In this document: positions 35,744-43,641 of the stretch, piece after piece
Numbering within the stretch: position 1 is the first letter of the stretch
How the letters are laid out: each line of letters opens with the position of its first letter
NCBI GenBank assembly: GCA_017889545.1
Contig: JAGFZV010000020.1
Span: 1 to 64,000 of the forward strand
DNA from: Bacillota bacterium
GTDB taxonomy: Bacteria > Bacillota > Negativicutes > CTSoil-072
DNA length: 64,000 nucleotides
Direction of reading: 5' to 3'
The notes under the pieces: model-generated
Seen by the model: the letters and a program-made list of their open reading frames with translations, nothing else
Told to the model about the DNA's origin: nothing
The model's database searches: none
Program-made: the position numbers and the translations under genes

Positions 35744-36931
35744 CTATTTCTTCAATACGGATTTCAATATGCCATAGTAGCCTTGTGCTGCCTTAAACAA
35801 CTGATCGATTTCAATATACTCATCGATTGTATGGGCTAAATTTTCGCGGGAAGGCCCAAAACCGATTGTCTTGATGCCTGCCTCGCCGGCATAATGACTG
35901 CCATTGGTACAGAATGAATAATTGGTGACCTCCGGCTGCAAGCCAGCATCCTTCAAGCCATGGAGCGCTGCCTGCACAAATTCATCCTGTTCCTCATACA
36001 ACCAACCCGGGAAAAACCGTTCCCCCTCAATAACCTTGCCCGTATAGCATTTCTCGGAGCCGGTAGCATAATATGCTGCTCCTTTGAATTGGCTGTCATG
36101 CAAGGTCATCTGCTGGATCAAATCTAAAATGGGTCGAAGAACGGACTCTTTGGTCTCTCCTACTAATAATCTCCGGTCATAAGTTGCCCGGCAGTAATCG
36201 GGTACCACTGATGCTCCCGGATACGGCGAAGATTTTATATCGGTTAGTTCAAGTATTCCTTGCCCCAATTCCGCTTGCGATGAGGTGGCTAAGTTTCTAA
36301 TTTGTTCGATTAACTTGGCCATTTGATAAACCGCATTGATTCCATTTTGCGGATTAGCCGAATGAGCAGGTTTGCCGTAGGTTTCCACCACAATCTCCGC
36401 CCGGCCGCGTTGGCCGCGTTTCAAATTAAGTTCAGATGCTTCACCGATAATTACATAATCAGGATGAATTCTTTCACTGATTTTTCTTGCGGCTACACCC
36501 TCAAAACATTCTTCATGCACTACACAAGAAATATAGATGTCACCGGCAAAATCCCGCCCAGTATCCGAGGCAAAAAAAGCGACCGCAGTAATCATGGCAC
36601 TAATGGCGCCTTTCATGTCGGAGGCTCCCCTGCCATAAATCTTTCCATCCTCCACTTCGCCGCCAAATGGTGCGTGCTTCCACTTGGAATCATCTGCAAC
36701 AGGAACGGTGTCAATATGTCCATCAAACAGAATGGATTTCCCCGGGCGATTTCCCTTGATATGACCGATGATATTGCCGTACTCGTCGACAAATGCATCG
36801 TCAAAACCCATTTCTTTAAATGCCGTCCTAATTCGTTCTACTACTAAATTTTCTTCGCCGGAGTAGCTTTGTTTTTGAATTAATTCACGGCACAAGGTAA
36901 TTAATTGTTGTTCTCTCTGTTCTGTTAACAT
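35744..36931 (-). CDS. ygeY: YgeY-type M20 metallopeptidase/deacylase
   Basis: 395 residues. M20 metal ligands are visible in DGHIDTVPV, GRGASDMKG and the HEECFEG pair. The segment YVIIGEASELNLKRGQRGRA is typical of YgeY, the hydrolase that travels with dpaL and selenium-linked purine genes in enterobacteria. The start is the ATG ten bases after AGGAGA; a frame extension of 27 codons overlaps dpaL and has no ribosome site. Its substrate is not established. Confidence 0.9.
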   Translation of the reverse strand: MLTEQREQQLITLCRELIQKQSYSGEENLVVERIRTAFKEMGFDDAFVDEYGNIIGHIKGNRPGKSILFDGHIDTVPVADDSKWKHAPFGGEVEDGKIYGRGASDMKGAISAMITAVAFFASDTGRDFAGDIYISCVVHEECFEGVAARKISERIHPDYVIIGEASELNLKRGQRGRAEIVVETYGKPAHSANPQNGINAVYQMAKLIEQIRNLATSSQAELGQGILELTDIKSSPYPGASVVPDYCRATYDRRLLVGETKESVLRPILDLIQQMTLHDSQFKGAAYYATGSEKCYTGKVIEGERFFPGWLYEEQDEFVQAALHGLKDAGLQPEVTNYSFCTNGSHYAGEAGIKTIGFGPSRENLAHTIDEYIEIDQLFKAAQGYYGILKSVLKK

Positions 36932-36947
36932 GCTTTCTTTCTCTCCT

Positions 36948-38168
36948 TTACTCGTAGCTTGGATATTCGCCATCCCAAACGATGCTGCGATATTTTTCCT
37001 GATCAGTATCACCCTCTGTACTGAACAACAACACTTTTGAATCGCTATTTAATTGTATGTACTCCCTTGCTTCCTTTAACTCATCATTTTGCATCAGTAC
37101 ACTTAATACTCCCAGGGTAACAGCACCAGATTCACCAGAAATCACTCGATAATCGTTGCCAATCGGGTTGCCCAGCATTCTCATCCCCTTAGCCGCAACC
37201 CAATCGGGACATGATACAAACATATCGCTGTAATCTCGCAAAATTTCCCAACCGATGGTATTTGGCTCACCGCACGCCAGACCGGCCATAATAGTTTGCA
37301 TATCGCCGCCAACCATTCTTGCTTTTCCATCACCGGCTTCAACCGATTTGTAGAGACAATCTGCTTTATTGGCTTCTACGATCACTGTTTTCGGTGTGTT
37401 TGGAGAAAATACCGAAGCATAATAGCCTTGTATCGCACCTGCCAGGGACCCTACTCCTGCTTGGACAAAAATATGTGTCGGCTTGTCTACCCCCAAGTGA
37501 TTCAACTGCTCTAATGCCTCAGCAGCCATGATGCCATAGCCCTGCATAATCCAAGTTGGAATGTCCTCATAACCACTCCATGCAGTATCCTGAACCATCA
37601 CCCAGCCATATTTATCCGAATTGTCCGCGGCCAACCGAACAGCATCATCATAATTCAGTTCCGTAATATACGCTTCGGCACCCTCAGCTTGAATGTTTTT
37701 TAGCCGGATTTGCGAAGACCCCTTTGGCATGTATACGACAGATTTTTGACCTAATTGATGAGCCGTCCAGGCAACACCACGCCCATGATTTCCATCCGTT
37801 GCCGTAGTAAAAGTAATATCCCCAAGCTTTTCCTTTATTGCCTTGGAAGTTAATAAATCAAAGGACAATTCGCTAATATCCATGTTCAAACGCTGCGCAA
37901 GATACCTTGCAATTGCGTAAGAACCGCCTAATACCTTGAAGGCGTTTAAGCCAAAGCGGTAGGATTCGTCTTTCACATAAATACCGGCAACTCCCATTTT
38001 ATGGGCAAGATCATCAAGATTTCGCAACGGTGTTTCCTTATAACAAGGAAAACTCATGAGAAACTTTTTCGCTTTTACTATTTCCTCCGGACTTAGAAAA
38101 TCGATTGCCGCCTTTTTCTCATGCTTTTTTTTCATCTGGTTAGCTATCCATTGAATTTTTTCATTCAT
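36948..38168 (-). CDS. dpaL: Diaminopropionate ammonia-lyase
   Basis: 406 residues, PLP fold-type II. The Schiff-base lysine is in FGLNAFKVLGG. The asparagine loop TATDGNHGRG and the glycine-rich phosphate loop (VQAGVGSLAGA) are present, as is the GEPNTIGWEILRD segment of the family. It converts 2,3-diaminopropionate to pyruvate and two ammonia via 2-aminoacrylate. It is the first gene of the operon dpaL-ygeY-D-aminoacylase-ridA-MFS and has an AAGGAGAGG site. A perfect sigma-54 promoter lies 44 bases upstream. Confidence 0.95.
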   Translation of the reverse strand: MNEKIQWIANQMKKKHEKKAAIDFLSPEEIVKAKKFLMSFPCYKETPLRNLDDLAHKMGVAGIYVKDESYRFGLNAFKVLGGSYAIARYLAQRLNMDISELSFDLLTSKAIKEKLGDITFTTATDGNHGRGVAWTAHQLGQKSVVYMPKGSSQIRLKNIQAEGAEAYITELNYDDAVRLAADNSDKYGWVMVQDTAWSGYEDIPTWIMQGYGIMAAEALEQLNHLGVDKPTHIFVQAGVGSLAGAIQGYYASVFSPNTPKTVIVEANKADCLYKSVEAGDGKARMVGGDMQTIMAGLACGEPNTIGWEILRDYSDMFVSCPDWVAAKGMRMLGNPIGNDYRVISGESGAVTLGVLSVLMQNDELKEAREYIQLNSDSKVLLFSTEGDTDQEKYRSIVWDGEYPSYE

Positions 38169-38211
38169 TACTTACCTCTCCTTAGATTAATCACTTTACA
38201 ATGATAACTAT

Positions 38212-38227
38212 TGCAACTTCCGTGCCA
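38212..38227 (-). promoter_or_regulatory. Sigma-54 promoter of the dpaL operon
   Basis: On the minus strand TGGCACGGAAGTTGCA is a full match to TGGCAYR-N4-TTGCW. The YgeV-like activator gene ends just upstream, behind its own terminator. Confidence 0.92.
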
Positions 38228-38291
38228 ACGCATAAAAGAGCCGGAAAAGTCAATTTTAACCGCTTTTTTTGCCACGCTCAGATGAGCTTGA

Positions 38292-38357
38292 AACAAAAAA
38301 CACGTCTATCAAAATGATAATTTTTATCATTTTGATAGACGTGTTTTTTGTTTTTTA
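38292..38357. terminator. Very long bidirectional hairpin terminator after the YgeV-like gene
   Basis: A stem of about 29 bp (arms include ACACGTCTATCAAAATGATA and its complement) with a short T-rich loop, flanked by A-runs and T-runs. It isolates the activator transcript from the dpaL promoter. Confidence 0.92.
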
Positions 38358-40148
38358 TCACTTTGATAATTGATACTCTTCAATTCTCCGGTATAGCGTG
38401 GCAATCCCAATGCCCAATTGTTTCGCTGCCAATTGCTTTCCTTCCGTAGTATCGCCGTTAATCTGCAATGCTTTTTGAATCAGCATTCGTTCCATTTCCT
38501 TGATCGGCCGTATGCTGTCGGCCTCAATAAGGCAATTGTCATAATTGCGTTCAACCGGATTAGGCGGTATATCCTTGGCAATGTAGTCCTGGATATTATT
38601 GGGCAGCGTTTCTTTTGTAAGGCTGCCCATATCATCTACCATGTTAATCATAAATTCTATGGTATTTTCAAGCTCCCTTACATTACCCGGCCAAGGATAG
38701 TCAATAAGTTCCCGTATCGCATCCTCGTCAATACCGAACACTTTTTTGTCAAATAAGCGACTATATTTTTCGATAAGATGCATTGCAATCAGTCTAATAT
38801 CCTCTTTCCGCTCGCGCAAGGGAGGAATTTCCAAGGGGATTACATTTAGCCGGTAATACAGGTCCTCACGAAACTTATTCTCCGCAATCATCGGTACCAA
38901 ATTCTTATTGGTTGCCGCAATGACCCGAACGTCAATATCGATTTGCTGATTGGAACCAATCCGGGTAATTTTTCGTTCCTGCAGAACCCTCAGCAGTTTG
39001 ACCTGAAGATACAAAGGCATGTCGCCAACTTCGTCTAAAAAAATAACACCTTTATTGGCCAATTCAAATTTGCCGATCTTTCCTCGGGGATCTGCCCCAG
39101 TAAAGGCGCCTTTGACGTAGCCAAACAACTCACTTTCCAGCAAGGTGTCGGGAATGGCGCCGCAATTTATCGCCACAAAGGGCTGGGAATGGCGTACGCT
39201 CTCCGTATATATCGCCCTAGCCACCAGTTCTTTGCCCGTCCCACTCTCACCGGTGATTAACACAGTAGACTTCGATTCTGCTATTTTTAATATTTTCCTT
39301 TTTAATTGCCGCATTACCTCTGCTTCACCCAAAATATGATCTAGTCTGATCTCGTTGGCAATATTGGTTAAATCGTAGATCTTTGATTTTACTTCCTTCA
39401 TTTCGTTGAATATTAATATTTTTGCATATTCAGCTACCCGAGGGATAACAGGCAGCATGTCACCCATCAAATAGAACACTTTTTCATTCAAAGTAACCTT
39501 AAATTCATCCAGCCCAAGAATATTATCGCCGGTAGCTTCAATATTGATCTTTTTTTGCAAACAATCCCGCGTCAAAAATAGCTGTTTCAGTGCGCTGCCG
39601 TTAATGTGAACAATTCTGTCATCCTTATCGAGAATTAAGACGCCCTTTCCCATGTTGTCAATTACAACATTAAGCAATTTCATTAACATGGATGTTCGTT
39701 CGTTTTCTTTGTTCTCATAGGCTTTGATGCTGATAAACCCGGCGATTTGATCAAGAAACTCCCGATAAACATCCAGTTCCCGCAACAAATGATCCTTTTG
39801 TTCATTATCAAAGCAGATTAACCCGATCACTCCAATAATTTCGTTATTGAGTTTAATAGGAGTACAAAGTTCTAATTTTTCCTCACATGACTGTCGTTTA
39901 GGGCAAGCTGCACAGAGAGGATGATTGCCCGGCTCTTCAATAAGCTGCGGTTCGCCCGTCTCTAAAACAGTCTTATACACAAAGCCCTCGCAAGACATAT
40001 CTTCATTAATCTTGCTTTCAAAAACGCCTGTTCCCGCAATCCGATAAAGGTTCGCATCAACGATTTCAACATCCACCTTGATAATGTGGGAAATGATTTT
40101 AGCATAGGTAATAACTGTGTCCTGAATATCCTTTAAAACTGATTTCAT
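38358..40148 (-). CDS. YgeV-like sigma-54 activator with cysteine-rich GAF-like sensor
   Basis: 596 residues from the ATG five bases after GAGG. The 35-codon longer frame translates two REP elements (SKKNVPLLR twice) and is artefactual. The N-terminal GAF-like domain contains Cys53 and a tight group Cys79, Cys82, Cys88, Cys95, as in redox or Fe-S sensors. A PAS-like segment follows, then the AAA+ domain (GESGTGKE, GAFTGA, GVIFLDEVGD) and a Fis-type HTH (AAKQLGIGIATLYRR). By position it should drive the sigma-54 promoter of the dpaL operon. Confidence 0.92.
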   Translation of the reverse strand: MKSVLKDIQDTVITYAKIISHIIKVDVEIVDANLYRIAGTGVFESKINEDMSCEGFVYKTVLETGEPQLIEEPGNHPLCAACPKRQSCEEKLELCTPIKLNNEIIGVIGLICFDNEQKDHLLRELDVYREFLDQIAGFISIKAYENKENERTSMLMKLLNVVIDNMGKGVLILDKDDRIVHINGSALKQLFLTRDCLQKKINIEATGDNILGLDEFKVTLNEKVFYLMGDMLPVIPRVAEYAKILIFNEMKEVKSKIYDLTNIANEIRLDHILGEAEVMRQLKRKILKIAESKSTVLITGESGTGKELVARAIYTESVRHSQPFVAINCGAIPDTLLESELFGYVKGAFTGADPRGKIGKFELANKGVIFLDEVGDMPLYLQVKLLRVLQERKITRIGSNQQIDIDVRVIAATNKNLVPMIAENKFREDLYYRLNVIPLEIPPLRERKEDIRLIAMHLIEKYSRLFDKKVFGIDEDAIRELIDYPWPGNVRELENTIEFMINMVDDMGSLTKETLPNNIQDYIAKDIPPNPVERNYDNCLIEADSIRPIKEMERMLIQKALQINGDTTEGKQLAAKQLGIGIATLYRRIEEYQLSK

Positions 40149-40159
40149 AATTACCTCGC

Positions 40160-40186
40160 GAAGCAAGGGGACGTTCTTTTTGCTTC
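40160..40186 (-). repeat. REP-like hairpin, copy 3 (inverted)
   Basis: The same 27-base unit in the opposite orientation to copies 1, 2 and 5. It lies in the untranslated leader of the YgeV-like gene, ending 12 bases before the start codon. Confidence 0.88.
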
Positions 40187-40207
40187 TCCCAGCTGTTGCT
40201 TTTAAGC

Positions 40208-40234
40208 GAAGCAAGGGGACGTTCTTTTTGCTTC
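40208..40234 (-). repeat. REP-like hairpin, copy 4 (inverted), 3' flank of RAYT
   Basis: A second inverted copy 48 bases from copy 3. The stem extends by two bases on each side (GCGAAGC and GCTTCGC). It lies 16 bases past the RAYT stop codon. Confidence 0.88.
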
Positions 40235-40249
40235 GCTCACCTCCTATTG

Positions 40250-41020
40250 TCAAATTTTAAAAATAATACTTTGATGAACGCCCGTGACCCTGGCAATTTG
40301 CCTCTGTGTTACACCTTCCAAAACTTTAACCCGTCTGATTATTTCATTGCGTTGATCCATCTTCAGGTTTTGCAAAGTTTCAACCGGTTGCCCGTGCAGC
40401 AGGTTTTGAATTTCCCGCATCAAATCATGATCACTTTTTCGTACCTTTACCTCAAAGTCCATGAATTGATCTGTACTGTCTTTTTTCATAAAATCGGCAA
40501 ATGCCGTAATAGCCGCTTCTCTGTTGCTATGCAAAGAATCGAGAATAAATGAAAAATCAGTCAAACCAAAAAAATCTTGTCCTTTATAATAAGCCTGACA
40601 ACTGCTCCAGTTATATTCTTCAGGTATTGACGATATATTTGCTTCAACTGGGTTATTATGAATGTATCTGAGTGCGCCCAATAAATATGCTTCGGTTTCC
40701 ACTGCCTCACTTTGAAACCTGTTCTGAAAAACATGTCCGACTCGATCATATTTTTTATTATACCACCAAGCATAACTTGTACCAATACGCTGCATAGTAA
40801 CAGACACCGTTTCTGCTTTTTCATGCAACAAGAGATGGATATGGTTATCCATCAAACAATATCCGTAAAGAGCACAACTGCCATTTTCTTTAATATGTTT
40901 CATGGTTCTCAAAAAATGGGAATAATCTTCATCGTCAAAAAAAATATCTTGGCGATTTATTCCACGCATCATTATATGATAAATTCCGCTGGCACTCTTT
41001 TTCCTCGCACATCTTGCCAT
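40250..41020 (-). CDS. REP-associated tyrosine transposase (RAYT, IS200-like Y1 family)
   Basis: 256 residues. The HUH metal motif is His60-Ile-His62 in MDNHIHLLL; catalytic tyrosine candidates are Tyr83 and Tyr87 in SYAWWYNKKY. The C-terminal third adds a helix-turn-helix-like region (GVTQRQIARVTGVHQS). RAYTs cut and join REP hairpins and lack own terminal repeats. It is flanked by inverted REP copies at 40208 and 41064, the classic REPtron layout. A decayed homologue lies at 25017. Confidence 0.92.
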   Translation of the reverse strand: MARCARKKSASGIYHIMMRGINRQDIFFDDEDYSHFLRTMKHIKENGSCALYGYCLMDNHIHLLLHEKAETVSVTMQRIGTSYAWWYNKKYDRVGHVFQNRFQSEAVETEAYLLGALRYIHNNPVEANISSIPEEYNWSSCQAYYKGQDFFGLTDFSFILDSLHSNREAAITAFADFMKKDSTDQFMDFEVKVRKSDHDLMREIQNLLHGQPVETLQNLKMDQRNEIIRRVKVLEGVTQRQIARVTGVHQSIIFKI

Positions 41021-41063
41021 ATTATCCCCCCATTTTTCTCCATTTTATCATCTCTTTGCAAAA

Positions 41064-41090
41064 GAAGCAAAAAGAACGTCCCCTTGCTTC
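41064..41090 (+). repeat. REP-like hairpin, copy 5, 5' flank of RAYT
   Basis: Same orientation as copies 1 and 2, opposite to copies 3 and 4. It stands 44 bases upstream of the RAYT start and shares the leading CTTTGCAAAA with copy 2. Confidence 0.88.
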
Positions 41091-41164
41091 GCGCTGCTTG
41101 GAGGTTTTTTTAGTCCTGCGCCGGAAATTAAGAAGTCTGAGAATAATGAACAAAGGGGTGCTTT

Positions 41165-41491
41165 ATGCCGCAACTGATTTTGAAAGGGATTGAAATACAA
41201 GATGTGAAACTCATCAGCAAGGACTTGGTAGACGAACTGCAGGAGATCATAGAATGTCCACGGGATTACCTGACACTCGAAGTATCTGGGGGTACTTTTA
41301 TCGCGGACGGAGAGGAAATTTCGACAACGCCCATGATTCAAGTAAACTGGTTTGATAGAGGACAGGCCATTCAAGATCTGGTTGCTGCGGCTATCACGCG
41401 GCATATACAACAAGCCGGCTATTCGCAGGTAGAAATATTTTTTAATTTGCTTGAGAAACACAGTTATTATGAAAATGGCGAGCATTACTAA
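41165..41491 (+). CDS. DUF1904 protein (tautomerase-like fold)
   Basis: 108 residues matching DUF1904: an initial Met-Pro start (MPQLILKGIEI) reminiscent of tautomerases, FIADGEEI in the middle, and a C-terminal SQVEIFFNLLEKHSYYENG. The function is unknown. Pro2 may be exposed after Met removal, as in tautomerases, but no activity is established. It has its own terminator. Confidence 0.85.
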   Translation: MPQLILKGIEIQDVKLISKDLVDELQEIIECPRDYLTLEVSGGTFIADGEEISTTPMIQVNWFDRGQAIQDLVAAAITRHIQQAGYSQVEIFFNLLEKHSYYENGEHY

Positions 41492-41513
41492 TTTCATCAT
41501 TTAACGATTACCA

Positions 41514-41564
41514 AAAGAAAAAGTCTGTTCCCCAAGAGCGAAGGGAAACAGGCTTTTTCTTTCA
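41514..41564. terminator. Bidirectional terminator between DUF1904 and ART-like genes
   Basis: A stem with arms AAAGAAAAAGTCTGTTCCC and its near-complement, with T-runs on both strands, between two converging genes. Confidence 0.88.
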
Positions 41565-41582
41565 TCGGTTATGTTGTTTAAT

Positions 41583-41927
41583 TTACATTTTTCTGTTTTT
41601 ATAGCTTAGTCCCTTATGAATAGCCCAATGCCCTTTCTTGAATGCCTCCACATCAACCCATAGTTTCTGTGGTATCGGATTTTCTGTTGTGTACCAATCC
41701 GCTGCACCTTGCAACAGTTTCTGCGGCGGGGCATTCTTGCCAAAATGCGATATGTTGAGAAGCGAAACGCTTATCCTGATTGTGGAATTACTTCCACCAG
41801 ACCATTTCTGCGCTTCAAGTTCCTTGTTCTTGGTTAGCCACACAACTCCACCGCCTGATTGATTGAGACAGCCATTCTCCAATATTCCTTCCAAGTTATC
41901 CTCTGTAGTAAAATGATATAATCTCAT
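41583..41927 (-). CDS. Small ART-like protein of unknown function
   Basis: 114 residues beginning at the ATG eight bases after GAGG. The opening RLYHFTTEDNLEGILENGCL resembles the first strand and helix of ADP-ribosyltransferase-like folds (DarT, KptA and relatives); VVWLTKN could be the second strand. No partner antitoxin gene is adjacent. This is a fold-level guess only. Confidence 0.5.
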   Translation of the reverse strand: MRLYHFTTEDNLEGILENGCLNQSGGGVVWLTKNKELEAQKWSGGSNSTIRISVSLLNISHFGKNAPPQKLLQGAADWYTTENPIPQKLWVDVEAFKKGHWAIHKGLSYKNRKM

Positions 41928-42000
41928 ACGTTTATCCTCTTCTTTCATCTATACTTCCATTTTACGCTTTGCGCGGGTTATTCAATTGTTTTGATAATGT

Positions 42001-42080
42001 AAAAAAGCCGCCTACGAGGATATTCGGCGCGTGCCGGCAAGTGTGATGCGTCACACCCAGCTCTTATCCTGTGGCGGTTA
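42001..42080 (-). ncRNA. Structured RNA or elaborate terminator after the helicase gene
   Basis: On the minus strand the outer arms AACCGCC-CAGGATA and TATCCTCGTAGGCGG pair and are followed by TTTTTT. Inside are two further stems, GTGTGA/TCACAC and GGC/GCC. It lies about 105 bases past the helicase stop and before the ART-like gene. It may be only the helicase terminator, but the internal structure is more than a terminator needs. I match it to no known family. Confidence 0.5.
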
Positions 42081-42184
42081 AACCCTATATCAATAGAATT
42101 ATTATATCATGATTAACCTCAATTGTCACTTATTTAGACAATGGTACCAATGGCTAAAGTATCTCGGCGACAATCATATACCCA

Positions 42185-43636
42185 TTACATGCCGCGGAAG
42201 CCAACTTCTTTGATCATATATACTTTCCCCTTTATCTTGGTGCGCGAGAGTGCCTCTATGACTCGAGATCCTTGTCCGCTGAGGATCTCCACATAAGAAC
42301 AGGTCTCCTGAACATCGATAATACCGATATCTGCCGCGTTGACACCGACAATATTGCTAATGGCCCCCAGGATGTCGCCCGGCCGCATTTTCGTTTTTCT
42401 CCCTGCATTGATACGAATTTTGGTAATTTCCTTGTTTAATTTCTCACTGTGATCACTTTTGAATTTAGGCAATACGTTATTGTTTTTTAAAATTTGTTTT
42501 CCGATTGCCGCTTCCTCGCTTGACGGCGGTTCTTGCCGGGGGATCTGATAATGAATAACTCCTTCGATATCCGCCAAACTCTTTCGTTCATTCAGCGTTA
42601 CGAAAGTAATTGCGATCCCTTCATTACCAGCTCGCCCTGTCCTGCCAATTCGATGAACATAGCTCTCAGCATCAAGCGGCAGATCATAATTGATAATCAG
42701 AGACACTTTTTCCACATGAATACCACGCGCCGCCACATCGGTTGCAATCAGAAAATGAAATGCCCCTCTTTTAAAGCCCTGAATAGTTTTTAACCGTTCT
42801 CTTTGCAGCATTCCCCCATGCAAACTGCCGCAAAGATGTCCTGCCTGTTTTGTTTTTTTAAACAGAGTCTCTACTTGTTCCCTGGTGCTGCAAAATATGA
42901 TGCAGCTATCCGGCCGTTGTGTATAGATGATCTTTTGCATAAGGTCAAACTTGTCGATCTCCTGGACCTCATAATATATCTGCTGAATTTTTTCCGCCGC
43001 AGGATTTTTTGACTCAATATCGATCCGCAACGGATCTCGCATGTATTGCTTGCAGATTGTTTGAATTTCCTCCGGCAGCGTAGCAGAAAAAAGCATGGTA
43101 ACCCGATTGCGAGGCAATAACTGTACAATTGCAGCAACCTGATCGATGAAGCCCATCGCAAGCATTTTATCGGCTTCGTCGATAATAAGATACTTCAGCT
43201 CTTCCAATTGAATATTTTCTCTGTCGATATGATCCAACGTTCTTCCCGGTGTGCCAGCGATCACATGCACCCTCTGTTTCAGCTCTCTTTGTTGTATGGC
43301 CATAGGTTGTCCGCCAAAAATAACCGCGCATCTTATTTTTTTGAACCTGCCAATATTAGCAATATCCTGTTTTACTTGTAGCGCCAACTCTCTGGTTGGC
43401 GTGAGAACGAGTGCTTGAGGAAACCTTTGCTCTAATACTATTTTTTCACATACGGGAATAGCAAACGCCGCGGTCTTTCCGCTTCCCGTCTGGGATCTGA
43501 CGATTACATCTTTACCGGCAATCACTGCGGGTATTACTTGAGCTTGCACCTCGGTAGGCGTTTCGTATCCTAAGTTTTGTAATGCCTTACCTATTTCTTG
43601 ACTGATCCCCAAACGGGTAAAACCGTTATTATCCAT
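42185..43636 (-). CDS. dbpA: DEAD-box RNA helicase, DbpA/YxiN type
   Basis: 483 residues. Motifs in order: Q motif, Walker A (SQTGSGKT), IIDEADKM (DEAD), SAT (LFSATLP), and HRIGRTGR. The C-terminal 75 residues resemble the RNA-recognition domain of DbpA/YxiN that binds 23S rRNA hairpin 92, which implies a role in large-subunit assembly. The ATG follows AGAGG; an earlier in-frame start overlaps the upstream gene. It lies five bases downstream of the CCA-enzyme homologue. Confidence 0.92.
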   Translation of the reverse strand: MDNNGFTRLGISQEIGKALQNLGYETPTEVQAQVIPAVIAGKDVIVRSQTGSGKTAAFAIPVCEKIVLEQRFPQALVLTPTRELALQVKQDIANIGRFKKIRCAVIFGGQPMAIQQRELKQRVHVIAGTPGRTLDHIDRENIQLEELKYLIIDEADKMLAMGFIDQVAAIVQLLPRNRVTMLFSATLPEEIQTICKQYMRDPLRIDIESKNPAAEKIQQIYYEVQEIDKFDLMQKIIYTQRPDSCIIFCSTREQVETLFKKTKQAGHLCGSLHGGMLQRERLKTIQGFKRGAFHFLIATDVAARGIHVEKVSLIINYDLPLDAESYVHRIGRTGRAGNEGIAITFVTLNERKSLADIEGVIHYQIPRQEPPSSEEAAIGKQILKNNNVLPKFKSDHSEKLNKEITKIRINAGRKTKMRPGDILGAISNIVGVNAADIGIIDVQETCSYVEILSGQGSRVIEALSRTKIKGKVYMIKEVGFRGM

Positions 43637-43641
43637 GCTAT

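Noticed and set aside
42001-42080. Integron attC site or known riboswitch
   Set aside because: No core sites or integrase; no match to riboswitch cores I know.
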